This document shows, in pieces, positions 8,441-17,715 of a stretch of 64,000 bases of DNA. Source of the stretch: an uncultured Prevotella sp. Its GTDB lineage: Bacteria > Bacteroidota > Bacteroidia > Bacteroidales > Bacteroidaceae. The notes below the pieces were generated by a model. That model did no database searches. It was not told where the DNA came from and worked only from the letters and a program-made list of their open reading frames with translations. The DNA is taken from NCBI RefSeq assembly GCF_946407605.1, contig NZ_CAMJOS010000004.1, positions 1-64,000 on the forward strand. The letters run 5' to 3'. Numbering within the stretch: position 1 is the first letter of the stretch; each line of letters starts with the position of its first letter. The translations under genes were made by a program, and so were the position numbers.

Positions 8441-10180
8441 ATGATACTCACAATCTTCACGATGCTCGGCTCGCTGGCGCTTCTTATGTTTGGTATGAAG
8501 TCCATGAGTGAGGCCCTGCAGAAAATGGCTGGTCCACAGTTGCGTCACGCATTAGGAGCCATGACATCCAATCGCATTACTGGATTGTTAACTGGCTCTG
8601 TCGTAACAGCCTCTGTGCAGTCATCAACGGCTACCACCGTGATGACTGTTTCGTTTGTTAATGCTGGTCTTCTCACGCTGGCCCAGGCCATTTCGGTCAT
8701 CATGGGTGCGAATATCGGCACCACGTTCACTGCGTGGATTATGGCATTGGGAGCATCGTTCGACATCAGCATCGTCTCATATATCGGATTCTTCCTGGGC
8801 ATCATCCTCATCTATATGAAGAAGCACCGCTATATCGGCGACTTCCTCTTCGGATTGGGTTTGCTGCTTTTAGGACTCACCACGCTGCGTCTTACAGGAC
8901 AGAAAATGGACCTGGGACATAATGAAGCCGTGCTGAGTTTCTTTGCCTCTTTTCCCAAAGACTCCTATCTCACCGTCTTCGCATTCCTGCTTCTTGGTGG
9001 CGTGCTGACCTTCTGCGTGCAGTCCTCTGCTGCCGTGATGGCTATCACCATGCTGCTCTGCGGCAGTGGCGCCATGCCTATCTCAATGGGTATCGCGCTG
9101 GTGCTGGGTGAAAATATCGGAACGACTATTACTTCAAACCTAGCTGCTCTCTCTGCCAATACGCAAGCCCGCCGTGCTGCTCTGGCCCACATGTTCTTTA
9201 ATATCTTCGGCGTGCTCTGGATACTCTTTGTGTTCTTCTGGTTCGTCGAGGGTGTACAATGGGTTGTCGAGTATTTGGGCAGAGAGATGTTCCATCAAGA
9301 TATGGCCCATATGGCTAAGGACAAATACCTCACATTCGTACTGGCTGCCTTCCACTCGGGCTTTAACATCATCAATGCCAGCATCCTCATCTGGTTCATT
9401 CCTCAAATTGAGAAGTTCGTATGCTGGGTTATCAAGCCCAAGAAGGTGGACGAGGAAGAGGACTTCCGCCTGCACTTCATTACGGCTGGCTTCATGAAGA
9501 CCCCAGAACTTTCGGTGCTCGAGGCTCAGAAGGAGATTCAGTCCTTCTCCGAGCGTATGCAGCGCATGTTTAGCATGGTGCAGGAATTGCTCGACCTCTC
9601 ATCGAGCGAGCACAGCAAGGAGAAGAACAACGAGCAGGACTTCAACAAACTCTATACCCGTATTGAGAAGTACGAAGGCATCTCCGACAATATGGAGCTC
9701 GAGATTGCCAAGTACCTCGAGAGCGTCAGCGATGCACACCTCTCTGACGACACCAAGGGTAAGATTCGCGCCATGCTGCGTGAGGTCAGCGAACTCGAGT
9801 CTATTGGCGATGCCTGCTTCAACATGGCTCGCACCATCAACCGCAAGTATTCCGCCAAGGCCGACCACTTCATCGAGAAGCAGTATAACCACCTGCACCA
9901 GATGATGGCACTCACCGACCAGGCACTCACCCAGATGAACAAACTGATGGGAGGACGCAAGGAGGCTTACGACGTCAACCGCACGTTCAACATCGAGAAC
10001 GAGATGAATAACTACCGCAACCAGTTGAAGGCTCAGAACATCATCGATGTGAACAACCACTTATACACCTACGCCGAGGGAACCATCTATATCGACCTCA
10101 TCAACGAGTGCGAGAAACTGGGCGACTATGTGGTCAACGTTGTAGAGGCCCGTATGGGAACCAGACAGAGGGAACCCTAA
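8441..10180 (+). CDS. Na/Pi-cotransporter family protein with PhoU-like tail
   Basis: A 579-residue inner-membrane protein. The two inverted-repeat halves carry the family QSS motifs (Q60-S-S-T and Q194-S-S-A), each followed by an NIGTT segment (near 90 and 215). The first 340 or so residues hold about eight hydrophobic segments. From about 360 to the end it is a soluble helical PhoU-like domain rich in Glu/Lys. It is predicted to carry out sodium-coupled phosphate movement, with the PhoU part sensing or gating. It stands alone, convergent with the GH51 gene and separated from it by a 22-nt periodic array. Confidence 0.9.
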   Translation: MILTIFTMLGSLALLMFGMKSMSEALQKMAGPQLRHALGAMTSNRITGLLTGSVVTASVQSSTATTVMTVSFVNAGLLTLAQAISVIMGANIGTTFTAWIMALGASFDISIVSYIGFFLGIILIYMKKHRYIGDFLFGLGLLLLGLTTLRLTGQKMDLGHNEAVLSFFASFPKDSYLTVFAFLLLGGVLTFCVQSSAAVMAITMLLCGSGAMPISMGIALVLGENIGTTITSNLAALSANTQARRAALAHMFFNIFGVLWILFVFFWFVEGVQWVVEYLGREMFHQDMAHMAKDKYLTFVLAAFHSGFNIINASILIWFIPQIEKFVCWVIKPKKVDEEEDFRLHFITAGFMKTPELSVLEAQKEIQSFSERMQRMFSMVQELLDLSSSEHSKEKNNEQDFNKLYTRIEKYEGISDNMELEIAKYLESVSDAHLSDDTKGKIRAMLREVSELESIGDACFNMARTINRKYSAKADHFIEKQYNHLHQMMALTDQALTQMNKLMGGRKEAYDVNRTFNIENEMNNYRNQLKAQNIIDVNNHLYTYAEGTIYIDLINECEKLGDYVVNVVEARMGTRQREP

Positions 10181-10219
10181 TTCTTTCCTCCTGTCGCTCA
10201 TCACCTATCATCATTAATC

Positions 10220-10373
10220 AAAGAGATAGGCTCCAACACTCAAAGAGATAGGGGTTTTACCCCCATAGGAATGATTCCTTTCAATGAAAGGTCCTATCTC
10301 TTTAAATGATGGAGCCTATCTCTTTAACTCTTGGAGCCTATCCCTTTAATTAAGGCACCATTTGATAAGGGAT
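10220..10373. repeat. 22-nt periodic intergenic array A
   Basis: Seven consecutive 22-nt windows start at 10220, 10242, 10264, 10286, 10308, 10330 and 10352. The first two begin AAAGAGATAGG. The 4th to 6th carry CCTATCTCTTTAA or CCTATCCCTTTAA at the same phase. The third carries the dyad GGAATGATTCC followed by TTTCA. The 7th, the weakest, ends inside the GH51 stop codon. The outer units are inverted relative to each other, so the transcript could fold GAGATAGG against CCTATCTC. It lies between convergent genes. Confidence 0.8.
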
Positions 10374-11965
10374 TACTTGATGTTCAGCACCACGATAGAC
10401 TTGGCAGGCACCTGCACGGTGAGGACATTGTTTTTCAACTTAGCATCGTTGAAGGCCTTAGGCGACACCACCTCAGGATGCTGGAAGTCATTAAAGTCAT
10501 CCACCTTCTTCGAGGTAAGTATCTCACCACTAACACTCTTTGCCTGATAGCCTTCGAGACTGAAGTCAATGGTCTGCGCCTTATCGAGGCTCACATTGGT
10601 GATGGCCAACACGAGACTGCCGTCAACAGTCTTGGCAGCCGAGGCCGACAGCATAGGACAAGGACGATAACCTGCATCCTTGGCACCCTCCTTCTCCTTG
10701 AAGTAAGCCTTACTCACCTGAATAGTCTCAGTAGGCAGATCGACAGGCAGATAGGTAGCCTCCTGGAACGGCGTGTACATCTTAAATACATGATAGGTTG
10801 GTGTGAGCACCATGTGACCCGTGCCCTCCTGGTCTGTCAGTATCATCGACTGCAACACATTGACAATCTGTGCAATGTTTGCCATCTTCACACGATCGGT
10901 GTACTTATGGAAGACATTCAACGACAGCGATGCTACGAATGCGTCACGCAGGGCGTTCTGCTGATACAGGTGACCAGAGATGGTGCCTGGTTCCTCGTCC
11001 CACCATGTGCCCCACTCATCTACAAGTAGGCCAACGGTATTCTTCGGATCTTTCTCGTCCATGATGGCCTTATGGCGCTTGATGACATCCTCTATCTCCA
11101 AGCATTTTCCCAGTGCCCAGTAGTACTGGTCGTTGGTGAACTTCGTGGCAGAGCCTTTAGGACCGTCCCAGCCAGAACAGGTATAATAATGGAGAGACAC
11201 ACCCTGCATCCTGTTGCCAATCTTCTCCATCAGCACCTCCGTCCAATTATAGTCATAGTCAGAGGCACCACTACCAATACGATAGAGCTTGTTGCCAGTA
11301 TAGTCGCGCAGGTAGGTGTTGAACTTACGGAACTCGTCGCTGTAGTATTCTGGCGTCATGTTACCACCACAGCCCCAGGCCTCGTTACCAATGCCAAAGT
11401 ATTTCACGTGCCAAGCCTTATCTCTGCCGTTCTGACGGCGCAGGCGAGCCATTGGAGTGTCGCCGTCTGAGGTCATATACTCCACCCACTGGGCCATCTC
11501 CTTCACCGTGCCTGAGCCCACGTTGCCGCTGATATAAGGCTCGCAGTCCAGCATCTCGCAGAGGTTCAAGAACTCATGTGTACCAAACGAGTTATCCTCG
11601 ATGGTGCCGCCCCAGTTGTTGTTACGCAGCGACGGACGCTGGTCTTTCGGACCAATACCATCCATCCAATGATAGTCATCGGCAAAGCAGCCACCTGGCC
11701 AGCGCAGCACAGGTACCTTCAGGGCTTTCAGGGCCTCGAACACGTCCTTGCGGTAGCCCTTGATGTTAGGAATCTTCGAGTCCTCGCCCACCCAGAGGCC
11801 GCCATAGATGCAGGTGCCTAGGTGCTCAGAGAACTGTCCATAAATTTCACGATTAATCTTGGCTCCAGCCTGATCGGCGTGAACCGTAGCCTTGATGGCA
11901 TCCGCTGCTGAAGCAGTAGCGGTGACAGCCAATGCGATGGCTGTTGTCAGAATCACTTTCTTCAT
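10373..11965 (-). CDS. Secreted alpha-L-arabinofuranosidase, GH51
   Basis: A 530-residue enzyme with a signal peptide (cleavage after about TATASA). The GH51 TIM barrel has acid/base E195 in [11 protein letters not shown] and nucleophile E317 in [23 protein letters not shown] near 88-100 is also typical. The C-terminal 150 residues form the usual beta-sandwich. It releases terminal arabinofuranose from arabinoxylan or arabinan. It is the last gene of a leftward run, 30 bp after the OPT transporter gene, and is followed directly by array A. Confidence 0.95.
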   Translation of the reverse strand: MKKVILTTAIALAVTATASAADAIKATVHADQAGAKINREIYGQFSEHLGTCIYGGLWVGEDSKIPNIKGYRKDVFEALKALKVPVLRWPGGCFADDYHWMDGIGPKDQRPSLRNNNWGGTIEDNSFGTHEFLNLCEMLDCEPYISGNVGSGTVKEMAQWVEYMTSDGDTPMARLRRQNGRDKAWHVKYFGIGNEAWGCGGNMTPEYYSDEFRKFNTYLRDYTGNKLYRIGSGASDYDYNWTEVLMEKIGNRMQGVSLHYYTCSGWDGPKGSATKFTNDQYYWALGKCLEIEDVIKRHKAIMDEKDPKNTVGLLVDEWGTWWDEEPGTISGHLYQQNALRDAFVASLSLNVFHKYTDRVKMANIAQIVNVLQSMILTDQEGTGHMVLTPTYHVFKMYTPFQEATYLPVDLPTETIQVSKAYFKEKEGAKDAGYRPCPMLSASAAKTVDGSLVLAITNVSLDKAQTIDFSLEGYQAKSVSGEILTSKKVDDFNDFQHPEVVSPKAFNDAKLKNNVLTVQVPAKSIVVLNIK

Positions 11966-11995
11966 GTTGTCTTAGGATGTTATTGTTGTGAATGT

Positions 11996-13984
11996 TTATG
12001 CTTTCTTGGTTCGTGTGGCCCAGATGAAGTAGCACATCAGGAGGATGTAGGCCGCAAGGGCTGCAAACTCCGACAGCGGATTGGCCAGCCATTCGCCATT
12101 GATGAAGTCCAGTCCACCAAAGCGCAACAGGGCGCTGATAACTCCCATCAAAGCACCGCCAGCGATGAAGCCCGAGGCGATGAGGGTACCCTTCTCGCCA
12201 CGTTTGTCGTTCACCTCTTTATCTTTAGAGCGAGTGGTGACATACCAGTTGATGGCGCCGCCCACCAGCAGCGGGATGTTCAGGTCCAGAGGGATAAACA
12301 TACCTAATGCAAAGGCCAATGCGGGAATCTTCAGCCACGTCAGCACGATAGCCAGCAGGGCACCGATGCCATAGAGCAGCCAGGGTGCACCAGCACCATT
12401 CATCATCGGCTCAATGACAGCCGCCATCGCGTTAGCCTGCGGAGCTACGAGATGTCCCTCCTGGTTGGGGTCGAAGCCGTAAGTCTGATTCAGCAGCATC
12501 ATCACGCCACCAACAGTAGCAGCAGACACCAACGTACCCAGGAACTTCCATTGCTGCTGTTTCTTAGGTGTCGAGCCCAGCCAGTAGCCAATCTTCAGGT
12601 CCGTCACAAAACAGCCTGCCATAGACAGTGCGGTACACACCACGCCACCCATGATCAGTGCTGCCAGCATACCACCCGCGCCGTTCAGTCCCACTGCCGC
12701 CATCACCACCGATGCCAGTATCAGCGTCATCAGCGTCATGCCAGAAACAGGGTTCGAACCCACAATGGCGATGGCGTTAGCAGCCACCGTGGTAAAGAGG
12801 AATGCAATGACGGTGACCAGCAGGATAGCCACTACGGCAAACAGCAGGTTGTGCATCACGCCGAGCCAGAAGAACACAAACGTCACCAGCAGTGCCGTTA
12901 TCGACGCCAGACCTATGAACTTAAACGACAGGTCCTTATCCGTACGACGAGACACCGGCTCGTCTCCCTTTCCGCCCTTCATCTCCTTGGCAGCCAGTCC
13001 CACGGCATTCTTGATGATGCCCCACGACTTGATGATGCCAATGATGCCAGCCATTGCAATACCGCCGATACCTATCGAGCGGGCGTAGGTCTTGAATATC
13101 TCTTCAGGCGACATCGCACCTACTGCTGTGGTAGCCTCCACGCCACCCAAGCTCAGCGTCTCGTCGCCAAAGATAAGGGCCATGCCTGGTACGATGAGCC
13201 ACCATACAGCCACCGAGCCCAAACAGATATACATGGCATATTTCAGTCCGATGATATAGCCCAGTCCCAGCACTGCTGCCGAAGTGTTACATTTAAACAC
13301 CAGCTTCGTCTTGTCGGCGAGTACCTCGCCCCAGCCTATCATGCGGCTCGTCACTGTCTCGTTCCACCAGCCAAAGGTAGCCACGACGAAGTCATAAAGA
13401 CCACCCACCAATCCTGCCAGCAACAGCGGCTTGGCCTGGTCGCCACCCTTGGCACCGTTAACCAGCACCTGTGTAGTGGCAGTTGCCTCAGGGAACGGGT
13501 ACTTACCATGCATCTCGCTGACGAAATACTTTCTGAAAGGAATCAGAAAAAGGATGCCAAGGATACCACCTAATGCCGAGGCCATGAACACCTGCAGGAA
13601 CGATGCCGACATCTCTGGATACTTGGCCTGCAGAATATAGATGGCAGGCAAAGTAAAGATGGCACCAGCCACCACAGCACCCGAACAGGCACCTATCGAC
13701 TGGATTATCACATTCTCGCCCAGCGCCTTCGAGCGGCGGGCTGCCGTAGATACACCCACGGCAATGATGGCAATGGGAATGGCAGCCTCGAACACCTGTC
13801 CCACCTTTAGTCCCAGATAGGCAGCGGCAGCAGAGAAGAGCATTGCCATGAGTACGCCCCACGTCACTGACCACCCATTCACCTCGGGGTAGTGCCCCTG
13901 AGGCGACATCAACGGCTCATAATGTTCGCCGTCCTTTAACTCCCGGAACGCATTCTCCGGCAGTTGCGTCTTAATATCTTCCAT
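11996..13984 (-). CDS. OPT-family oligopeptide transporter
   Basis: A 662-residue polytopic membrane protein with about 15 hydrophobic segments. The N-terminal region (GWSVTWGVLMAMLFSAAAAY, then LGLKVGQVFEAAIPIAI) and the internal YPFPEATATTQVLVNG are typical of prokaryotic OPT transporters. It is predicted to import peptides by proton symport. The gap to the aminotransferase upstream is 27 bp and to GH51 downstream 30 bp, so cotranscription is likely. Substrate not determinable from sequence. Confidence 0.92.
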   Translation of the reverse strand: MEDIKTQLPENAFRELKDGEHYEPLMSPQGHYPEVNGWSVTWGVLMAMLFSAAAAYLGLKVGQVFEAAIPIAIIAVGVSTAARRSKALGENVIIQSIGACSGAVVAGAIFTLPAIYILQAKYPEMSASFLQVFMASALGGILGILFLIPFRKYFVSEMHGKYPFPEATATTQVLVNGAKGGDQAKPLLLAGLVGGLYDFVVATFGWWNETVTSRMIGWGEVLADKTKLVFKCNTSAAVLGLGYIIGLKYAMYICLGSVAVWWLIVPGMALIFGDETLSLGGVEATTAVGAMSPEEIFKTYARSIGIGGIAMAGIIGIIKSWGIIKNAVGLAAKEMKGGKGDEPVSRRTDKDLSFKFIGLASITALLVTFVFFWLGVMHNLLFAVVAILLVTVIAFLFTTVAANAIAIVGSNPVSGMTLMTLILASVVMAAVGLNGAGGMLAALIMGGVVCTALSMAGCFVTDLKIGYWLGSTPKKQQQWKFLGTLVSAATVGGVMMLLNQTYGFDPNQEGHLVAPQANAMAAVIEPMMNGAGAPWLLYGIGALLAIVLTWLKIPALAFALGMFIPLDLNIPLLVGGAINWYVTTRSKDKEVNDKRGEKGTLIASGFIAGGALMGVISALLRFGGLDFINGEWLANPLSEFAALAAYILLMCYFIWATRTKKA

Positions 13985-14011
13985 ATATTTAATGATTAAT
14001 TATTCATCGAT

Positions 14012-15181
14012 TCAGCTAAGGTTCTTCATCCTTTCCAGCGCCTCCGTCAGCACCGCTTTCGGACAGGCGAGGTTCAAGCGGATATAACCCTCGCCACTCT
14101 GTGGACCGTATATTGTGCCTGGGTTCACCCACACCTTCGCTTTCTTGAGCAGGAGGTCGGCATAGCCCTGAGATGACAGCCCAGTGGCGGAGATATCGAC
14201 CCACGACAGATAGGTGCCCTCAAGAGGCATGACCTTCCACTGCGGAATATTCTTTGCAGCGAAATCGCAAAGCAAACAATAGTTGCCCCATAGATACTTG
14301 TTCAACTCATCAATCCAGTCTCCGCTCTCGTTATAGGCCGCCATCAGGGCCACGGGACCGAAGGGGTTCAGGTCGCACACCTCATTAATATTAATAGCAC
14401 GATCCAGACGGCGACGCCAGTCAGGACGCACGCAGATGATATTGGCCGTTTGCAGTCCTGCAATATTGAACGACTTCGAAGGTGAGTTCAGTATTACGCT
14501 GTTCTGTCGGCACGATTCACTCACAGCTGCAAAAGGCCGGAACCTATAGCCAGGCATCACCAGTTCACAGTGTATCTCGTCGCTCACCACCTTCACGTTG
14601 TGCTTCATGCAGATATCGTTCATCCGGCTCAGTTCCTCATTCATCCACACACGACCCGTCGGGTTGTGAGGATTGCATAGTAGGAATAACGTTGTCTTCT
14701 CATCGGCACACTTGGCTTCAAAGTCTTGCCAATCAACCTCGAAGCGAGGTTTGTTGTCACTGCGGCTCAGCAACAGGTTCGACTCCAGAACCTCGCAGCC
14801 ATTATTGCGGATGGAGGAGAAGAAACAGTTATAGTCGGGCGAGAGTATCAGCACCTTTTCGCCTGGCATGGTCAGTGCCTTGATAGCTACCGACATTGCT
14901 GGCACCACCCCTGTGGTATAGAGGATTTCCTCACGGTGGATGGTCCACTGATGACGACGCTGAAACCACGAGACCACAGCCTCATAGTAAGGCTTCCCTA
15001 CCTCAGTATAGCCAAACACCCCATGCTCAGCCCGCTGGTGGATGGCTTCCTGTATGGCTGGTGCCGCCTTGAAGTCCATATCTGCCACCCACAAGGGTAT
15101 CACATCATCACTAGGCATCAAATCCCATTTCACGCAGCCTGTGCCACGACGGGTTATTATCTCATCGAAATTGTATTTCAT
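14012..15181 (-). CDS. PatB/MalY-type PLP-dependent aminotransferase (putative cystathionine beta-lyase)
   Basis: A 389-residue fold-type I PLP enzyme. The PLP lysine is K236 in NSPSKSFNIAGLQ, with N170-PHNPTG-176 and SDEIHCELV (D201) binding the cofactor. WVADMDFKAAPAI near the N-terminus is the signature of the MalY/PatB branch, whose members usually cleave cystathionine or cysteine. Its ATG overlaps the stop of the upstream DUF3737 gene as ATGA, so the two are translationally coupled. Confidence 0.9.
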   Translation of the reverse strand: MKYNFDEIITRRGTGCVKWDLMPSDDVIPLWVADMDFKAAPAIQEAIHQRAEHGVFGYTEVGKPYYEAVVSWFQRRHQWTIHREEILYTTGVVPAMSVAIKALTMPGEKVLILSPDYNCFFSSIRNNGCEVLESNLLLSRSDNKPRFEVDWQDFEAKCADEKTTLFLLCNPHNPTGRVWMNEELSRMNDICMKHNVKVVSDEIHCELVMPGYRFRPFAAVSESCRQNSVILNSPSKSFNIAGLQTANIICVRPDWRRRLDRAININEVCDLNPFGPVALMAAYNESGDWIDELNKYLWGNYCLLCDFAAKNIPQWKVMPLEGTYLSWVDISATGLSSQGYADLLLKKAKVWVNPGTIYGPQSGEGYIRLNLACPKAVLTEALERMKNLS

Positions 15182-16023
15182 TGTCTAATTGTTATTACAC
15201 AGTCATTCGGTGCCTTAACGTTCTCATCGATAGTAATCGAGCCTATCGAGTCTGCCACGATACGCCCGCTGCTGGGATTCTTTATATTCTCGATGTGGCC
15301 GCGGATATCGGCATGAACATCGCTATACTCAAACACACGGTCGCAGGCCTTGTCGAAAGTGCAGTTCTCCAACACCAGTCCCTGGGCGTAGCACAGCAAC
15401 TGCTCACCTGCCAGATGACAGTTTACCAAACGAACATTCTTTGAGTGCCACGCCAGATACTCACCATCGAGCAGTGAGTCGTAGATGGTGATGTTCTCAC
15501 ACTCCCAGAACGAGTCCTTCGTCACAATGTTCGCATTCCTAAGTTCCACGTTCTTGCAGTACTGGAACACATATTTCGAATCTGTCTGCAGTCCGTCAAT
15601 CCTGACATTGTCACAGAACATAAACGGATAGGTGCCTTCATGCAGCACCAGGTTCTTTGCCTCGATGTTCTGGCATCGCCAGAAAGTCTCATCAGCATCG
15701 TTGATGGTCACATCCTCCAGATAGAGGTCGTGCATCTCACGAAACATCTTCGGAGCATCAATCTGAGTATGACGCATGTCCAGATGGTCGCTATACCACA
15801 ACGCCGAACGGGCGCCAGCATCAAACTGGCACCTATTTATCTTAAAGCCGTGGACATGCCAAAACGGGTACTTGCCCCAGAAGCGACAGTCCTCTGCCTC
15901 TATGTCTGAGCACTCTTTGATAGCACTCTCACCATCGCCGATAGTCACCTGCTCCAAGCGCAGGTGATGCCTCTCGAAGAGGGGGCGCTCGCCCTCAAAA
16001 TGCATCTTCCTTAATGTGTCCAT
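15178..16023 (-). CDS. DUF3737-family right-handed beta-helix protein
   Basis: A 281-residue protein starting MDTLRKMHFEGERPLFE. It is made of short repeated strands ('I/L-x-x-C/D-x-F/L-x-x-x-Y-P-F/A-W') as in DUF3737, with no signal peptide. Function unknown; the fold resembles pectate-lyase-like helices without obvious catalytic residues. The open frame extends to 16080, but the -7 element at 16049-16056 puts the start at 16023. First gene of the unit DUF3737 > aminotransferase > OPT > GH51. Confidence 0.85.
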   Translation of the reverse strand: MDTLRKMHFEGERPLFERHHLRLEQVTIGDGESAIKECSDIEAEDCRFWGKYPFWHVHGFKINRCQFDAGARSALWYSDHLDMRHTQIDAPKMFREMHDLYLEDVTINDADETFWRCQNIEAKNLVLHEGTYPFMFCDNVRIDGLQTDSKYVFQYCKNVELRNANIVTKDSFWECENITIYDSLLDGEYLAWHSKNVRLVNCHLAGEQLLCYAQGLVLENCTFDKACDRVFEYSDVHADIRGHIENIKNPSSGRIVADSIGSITIDENVKAPNDCVITIRQ

Positions 16024-16048
16024 CCGTGATATGTTGGTTTTCAGTTCG

Positions 16049-16056
16049 CAAAGATA
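16049..16056 (-). promoter_or_regulatory. -7 element, DUF3737 operon
   Basis: TATCTTTG on the reverse strand, 26 bp before the start codon. It is back to back with the sirtuin promoter, the two -7 elements being about 43 bp apart, so their -33 regions must overlap. Confidence 0.65.
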
Positions 16057-16079
16057 CAACTTTTTCCGAAAAAAACACA

Positions 16080-16107
16080 TTTGTTTTCGAAATATTCTTT
16101 ATCTTTG
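16080..16107 (+). promoter_or_regulatory. Promoter of the sirtuin/ptb/buk unit
   Basis: TTTG at 16080-16083 and TATCTTTG at 16100-16107. The 16-nt spacing is shorter than usual, but the -7 box is perfect and lies 25 bp before the start codon. Confidence 0.65.
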
Positions 16108-16132
16108 CAGTCAAAACCAAAAACTCTTGAGT

Positions 16133-16828
16133 ATGAAAAAGAAAATTGTAGTCCTTACTGGTGCTGGCATGTCAGTAGAGAGCGGCCTGCGCACCTTCCG
16201 CGATGCTGACGGACTGTGGGAGGAATATCCCGTTGCCAAAGTGGCCACCCACGAGGGTTGGGAGGCCGACCCCACCCTGGTTACTAACTTCTATAACATG
16301 CTCCGTAAGAAGTGCTGGGGCGTGAAGCCCAACGAGGGACATAAGCTCGTAGCTGCCCTTGAGGATAAGTACAACGTCACCGTCGTCACTCAGAATGTCG
16401 ACAACCTGCACGAGCAGGCCGGCTCTTCTAATGTTATCCACCTACACGGCGAACTGATGAAGGTCTGTTCAAGTCGTGATGTCGACGATCCCCGTTATCA
16501 ACAGACACTCACACCCGATAACTGTGAGATTACTCCTGGCACCAAAGCTGGCGATGGTTCGCTGTTGCGCCCCTTCATCGTATTCTTCGGCGAGGCCGTA
16601 CCAATGATTTCTGCCGCTGCCGAAGAGGCTCAGACTGCCGACATCTTTATCATCATCGGCACCAGCCTCAACGTGTACCCCGCTGCTGGTCTCGTTCACT
16701 ATGTGCGTCCCGGCACCCCCATCTATCTCATCGACCCCAATCCAGTTAGTGCAGGCTCTAACGTAAAACAGATTCAAAAGGGCGCCAGCGAAGGTATGAA
16801 AGAGCTTTGGGATAAACTCATGAATTAA
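16133..16828 (+). CDS. cobB: NAD-dependent protein deacylase, Sir2/CobB family
   Basis: A 231-residue sirtuin. Seen are the NAD-binding GAGMSVESGL (10-19), TQNVDNLHEQAG (86-97) and the catalytic HLHGE with H105. It removes acyl groups from lysines using NAD. The zinc tetrad of classical sirtuins is missing: only one Cys (C112) lies in the usual first position, followed by SSRDVDDP. The deacylase pocket has Y54 but Leu at the position of the E. coli CobB Arg (Y54-N-M-L-R58). The start at 16133 was chosen because upstream codons overlap the promoter. It is 17 bp upstream of ptb. Confidence 0.9.
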   Translation: MKKKIVVLTGAGMSVESGLRTFRDADGLWEEYPVAKVATHEGWEADPTLVTNFYNMLRKKCWGVKPNEGHKLVAALEDKYNVTVVTQNVDNLHEQAGSSNVIHLHGELMKVCSSRDVDDPRYQQTLTPDNCEITPGTKAGDGSLLRPFIVFFGEAVPMISAAAEEAQTADIFIIIGTSLNVYPAAGLVHYVRPGTPIYLIDPNPVSAGSNVKQIQKGASEGMKELWDKLMN

Positions 16829-16845
16829 TTTATTCGGAAATAAAC

Positions 16846-17682
16846 ATGAAAGCAATACAATGTTTTGACGAGCTGACAGAACATCTGAAAGCGAGTGGTG
16901 TTAAACGCAGAGTGGCTGTAGTCTGCGGACAAGACGAGAGTACAAAAGGGGCTGTGATGCGAGCTAAGGAGGCCGGTTTTGCAGAGCCTATCTTTGTGGA
17001 CAACGAGGATGTGGATATAGCTGCGGCACAAGCAGTTGCATTGGTTCGCGAGGGTAAGGCCGATGTCATCATGAAGGGACTGCTGAATACCGACAACCTG
17101 CTGAAAGCTATCCTGAACAAAGAGTGTGGCATACTGCCCAAGGGCCAGGTGCTGACCCATCTAACCTGCGCCAAGCTGCCGATGTATGAAAAGCTGCTGT
17201 TTATAACCGATGTAGCTGTGATTCCCTACCCCACCAAAGAACAGCGCGAGCAGCAGTTGATCTATCTGCTGGGACTCTGCAGGAAAATGGGGGTCGAAGA
17301 GCCGCGCATTGCCCTCATCAGTTGTTCAGAGAAAGTTAACCCCAAGCATTTCCCCTGCACGGTGGAGTATCAGGAGTTAGTAGAAAAGACGAAGACGGGT
17401 GCCTTCGGTCCCTGCATTGTCGATGGTCCGCTCGACTTGAAGACATCGCTCTCGCCTGCCGCCCTGCACAAGAAAGGACTGAGCTCACCGCTGGAAGGTC
17501 GTTCCGACGGACTCATTTTCTCTGACATCCAGGCTGGCAACGTCTTTTACAAGACCATCACACTCTTCTGCGAGGCCCAGACAGCCGCTATCCTGCAAGG
17601 TCCGCAGGTGCCAGTGGTGCTGACCTCACGTGCCGACTCACCTGACAACAAGTTCTATTCTTTAGCCCTGGCATGCGTCTAA
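16846..17682 (+). CDS. ptb: Phosphate butyryl/acyltransferase
   Basis: A 278-residue member of the phosphate acetyl/butyryltransferase family, lacking the N-terminal regulatory extension of long Pta. It interconverts acyl-CoA and acyl phosphate. The segments KGLLNTDNLLKA (near 83), FITDVAVIPYP (near 124) and GPLDLKTSLSP (near 190) are typical of Ptb. Paired with butyrate kinase downstream, it would complete substrate-level phosphorylation from butyryl-CoA or branched-chain acyl-CoA esters. Starts 17 bp after the sirtuin gene. Confidence 0.9.
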   Translation: MKAIQCFDELTEHLKASGVKRRVAVVCGQDESTKGAVMRAKEAGFAEPIFVDNEDVDIAAAQAVALVREGKADVIMKGLLNTDNLLKAILNKECGILPKGQVLTHLTCAKLPMYEKLLFITDVAVIPYPTKEQREQQLIYLLGLCRKMGVEEPRIALISCSEKVNPKHFPCTVEYQELVEKTKTGAFGPCIVDGPLDLKTSLSPAALHKKGLSSPLEGRSDGLIFSDIQAGNVFYKTITLFCEAQTAAILQGPQVPVVLTSRADSPDNKFYSLALACV

Positions 17683-17715
17683 ATCCATAGTCTCAAACCT
17701 AAGACCTCAAATCTA
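17683..17715 (+). repeat. Short TCTCAAA/CTAA spacer between ptb and buk
   Basis: The 33-bp linker holds two near-identical 13-14 nt units, GTCTCAAACCTAA and GACCTCAAATCTAA, directly before the buk ATG. It has no Shine-Dalgarno-like sequence. Similar in style to the other gene-junction spacers here. Confidence 0.5.

Noticed and set aside
12452..13573. 373-codon forward frame across the OPT gene
   Set aside because: Shadow frame, His/Gln-rich and without domain signature.
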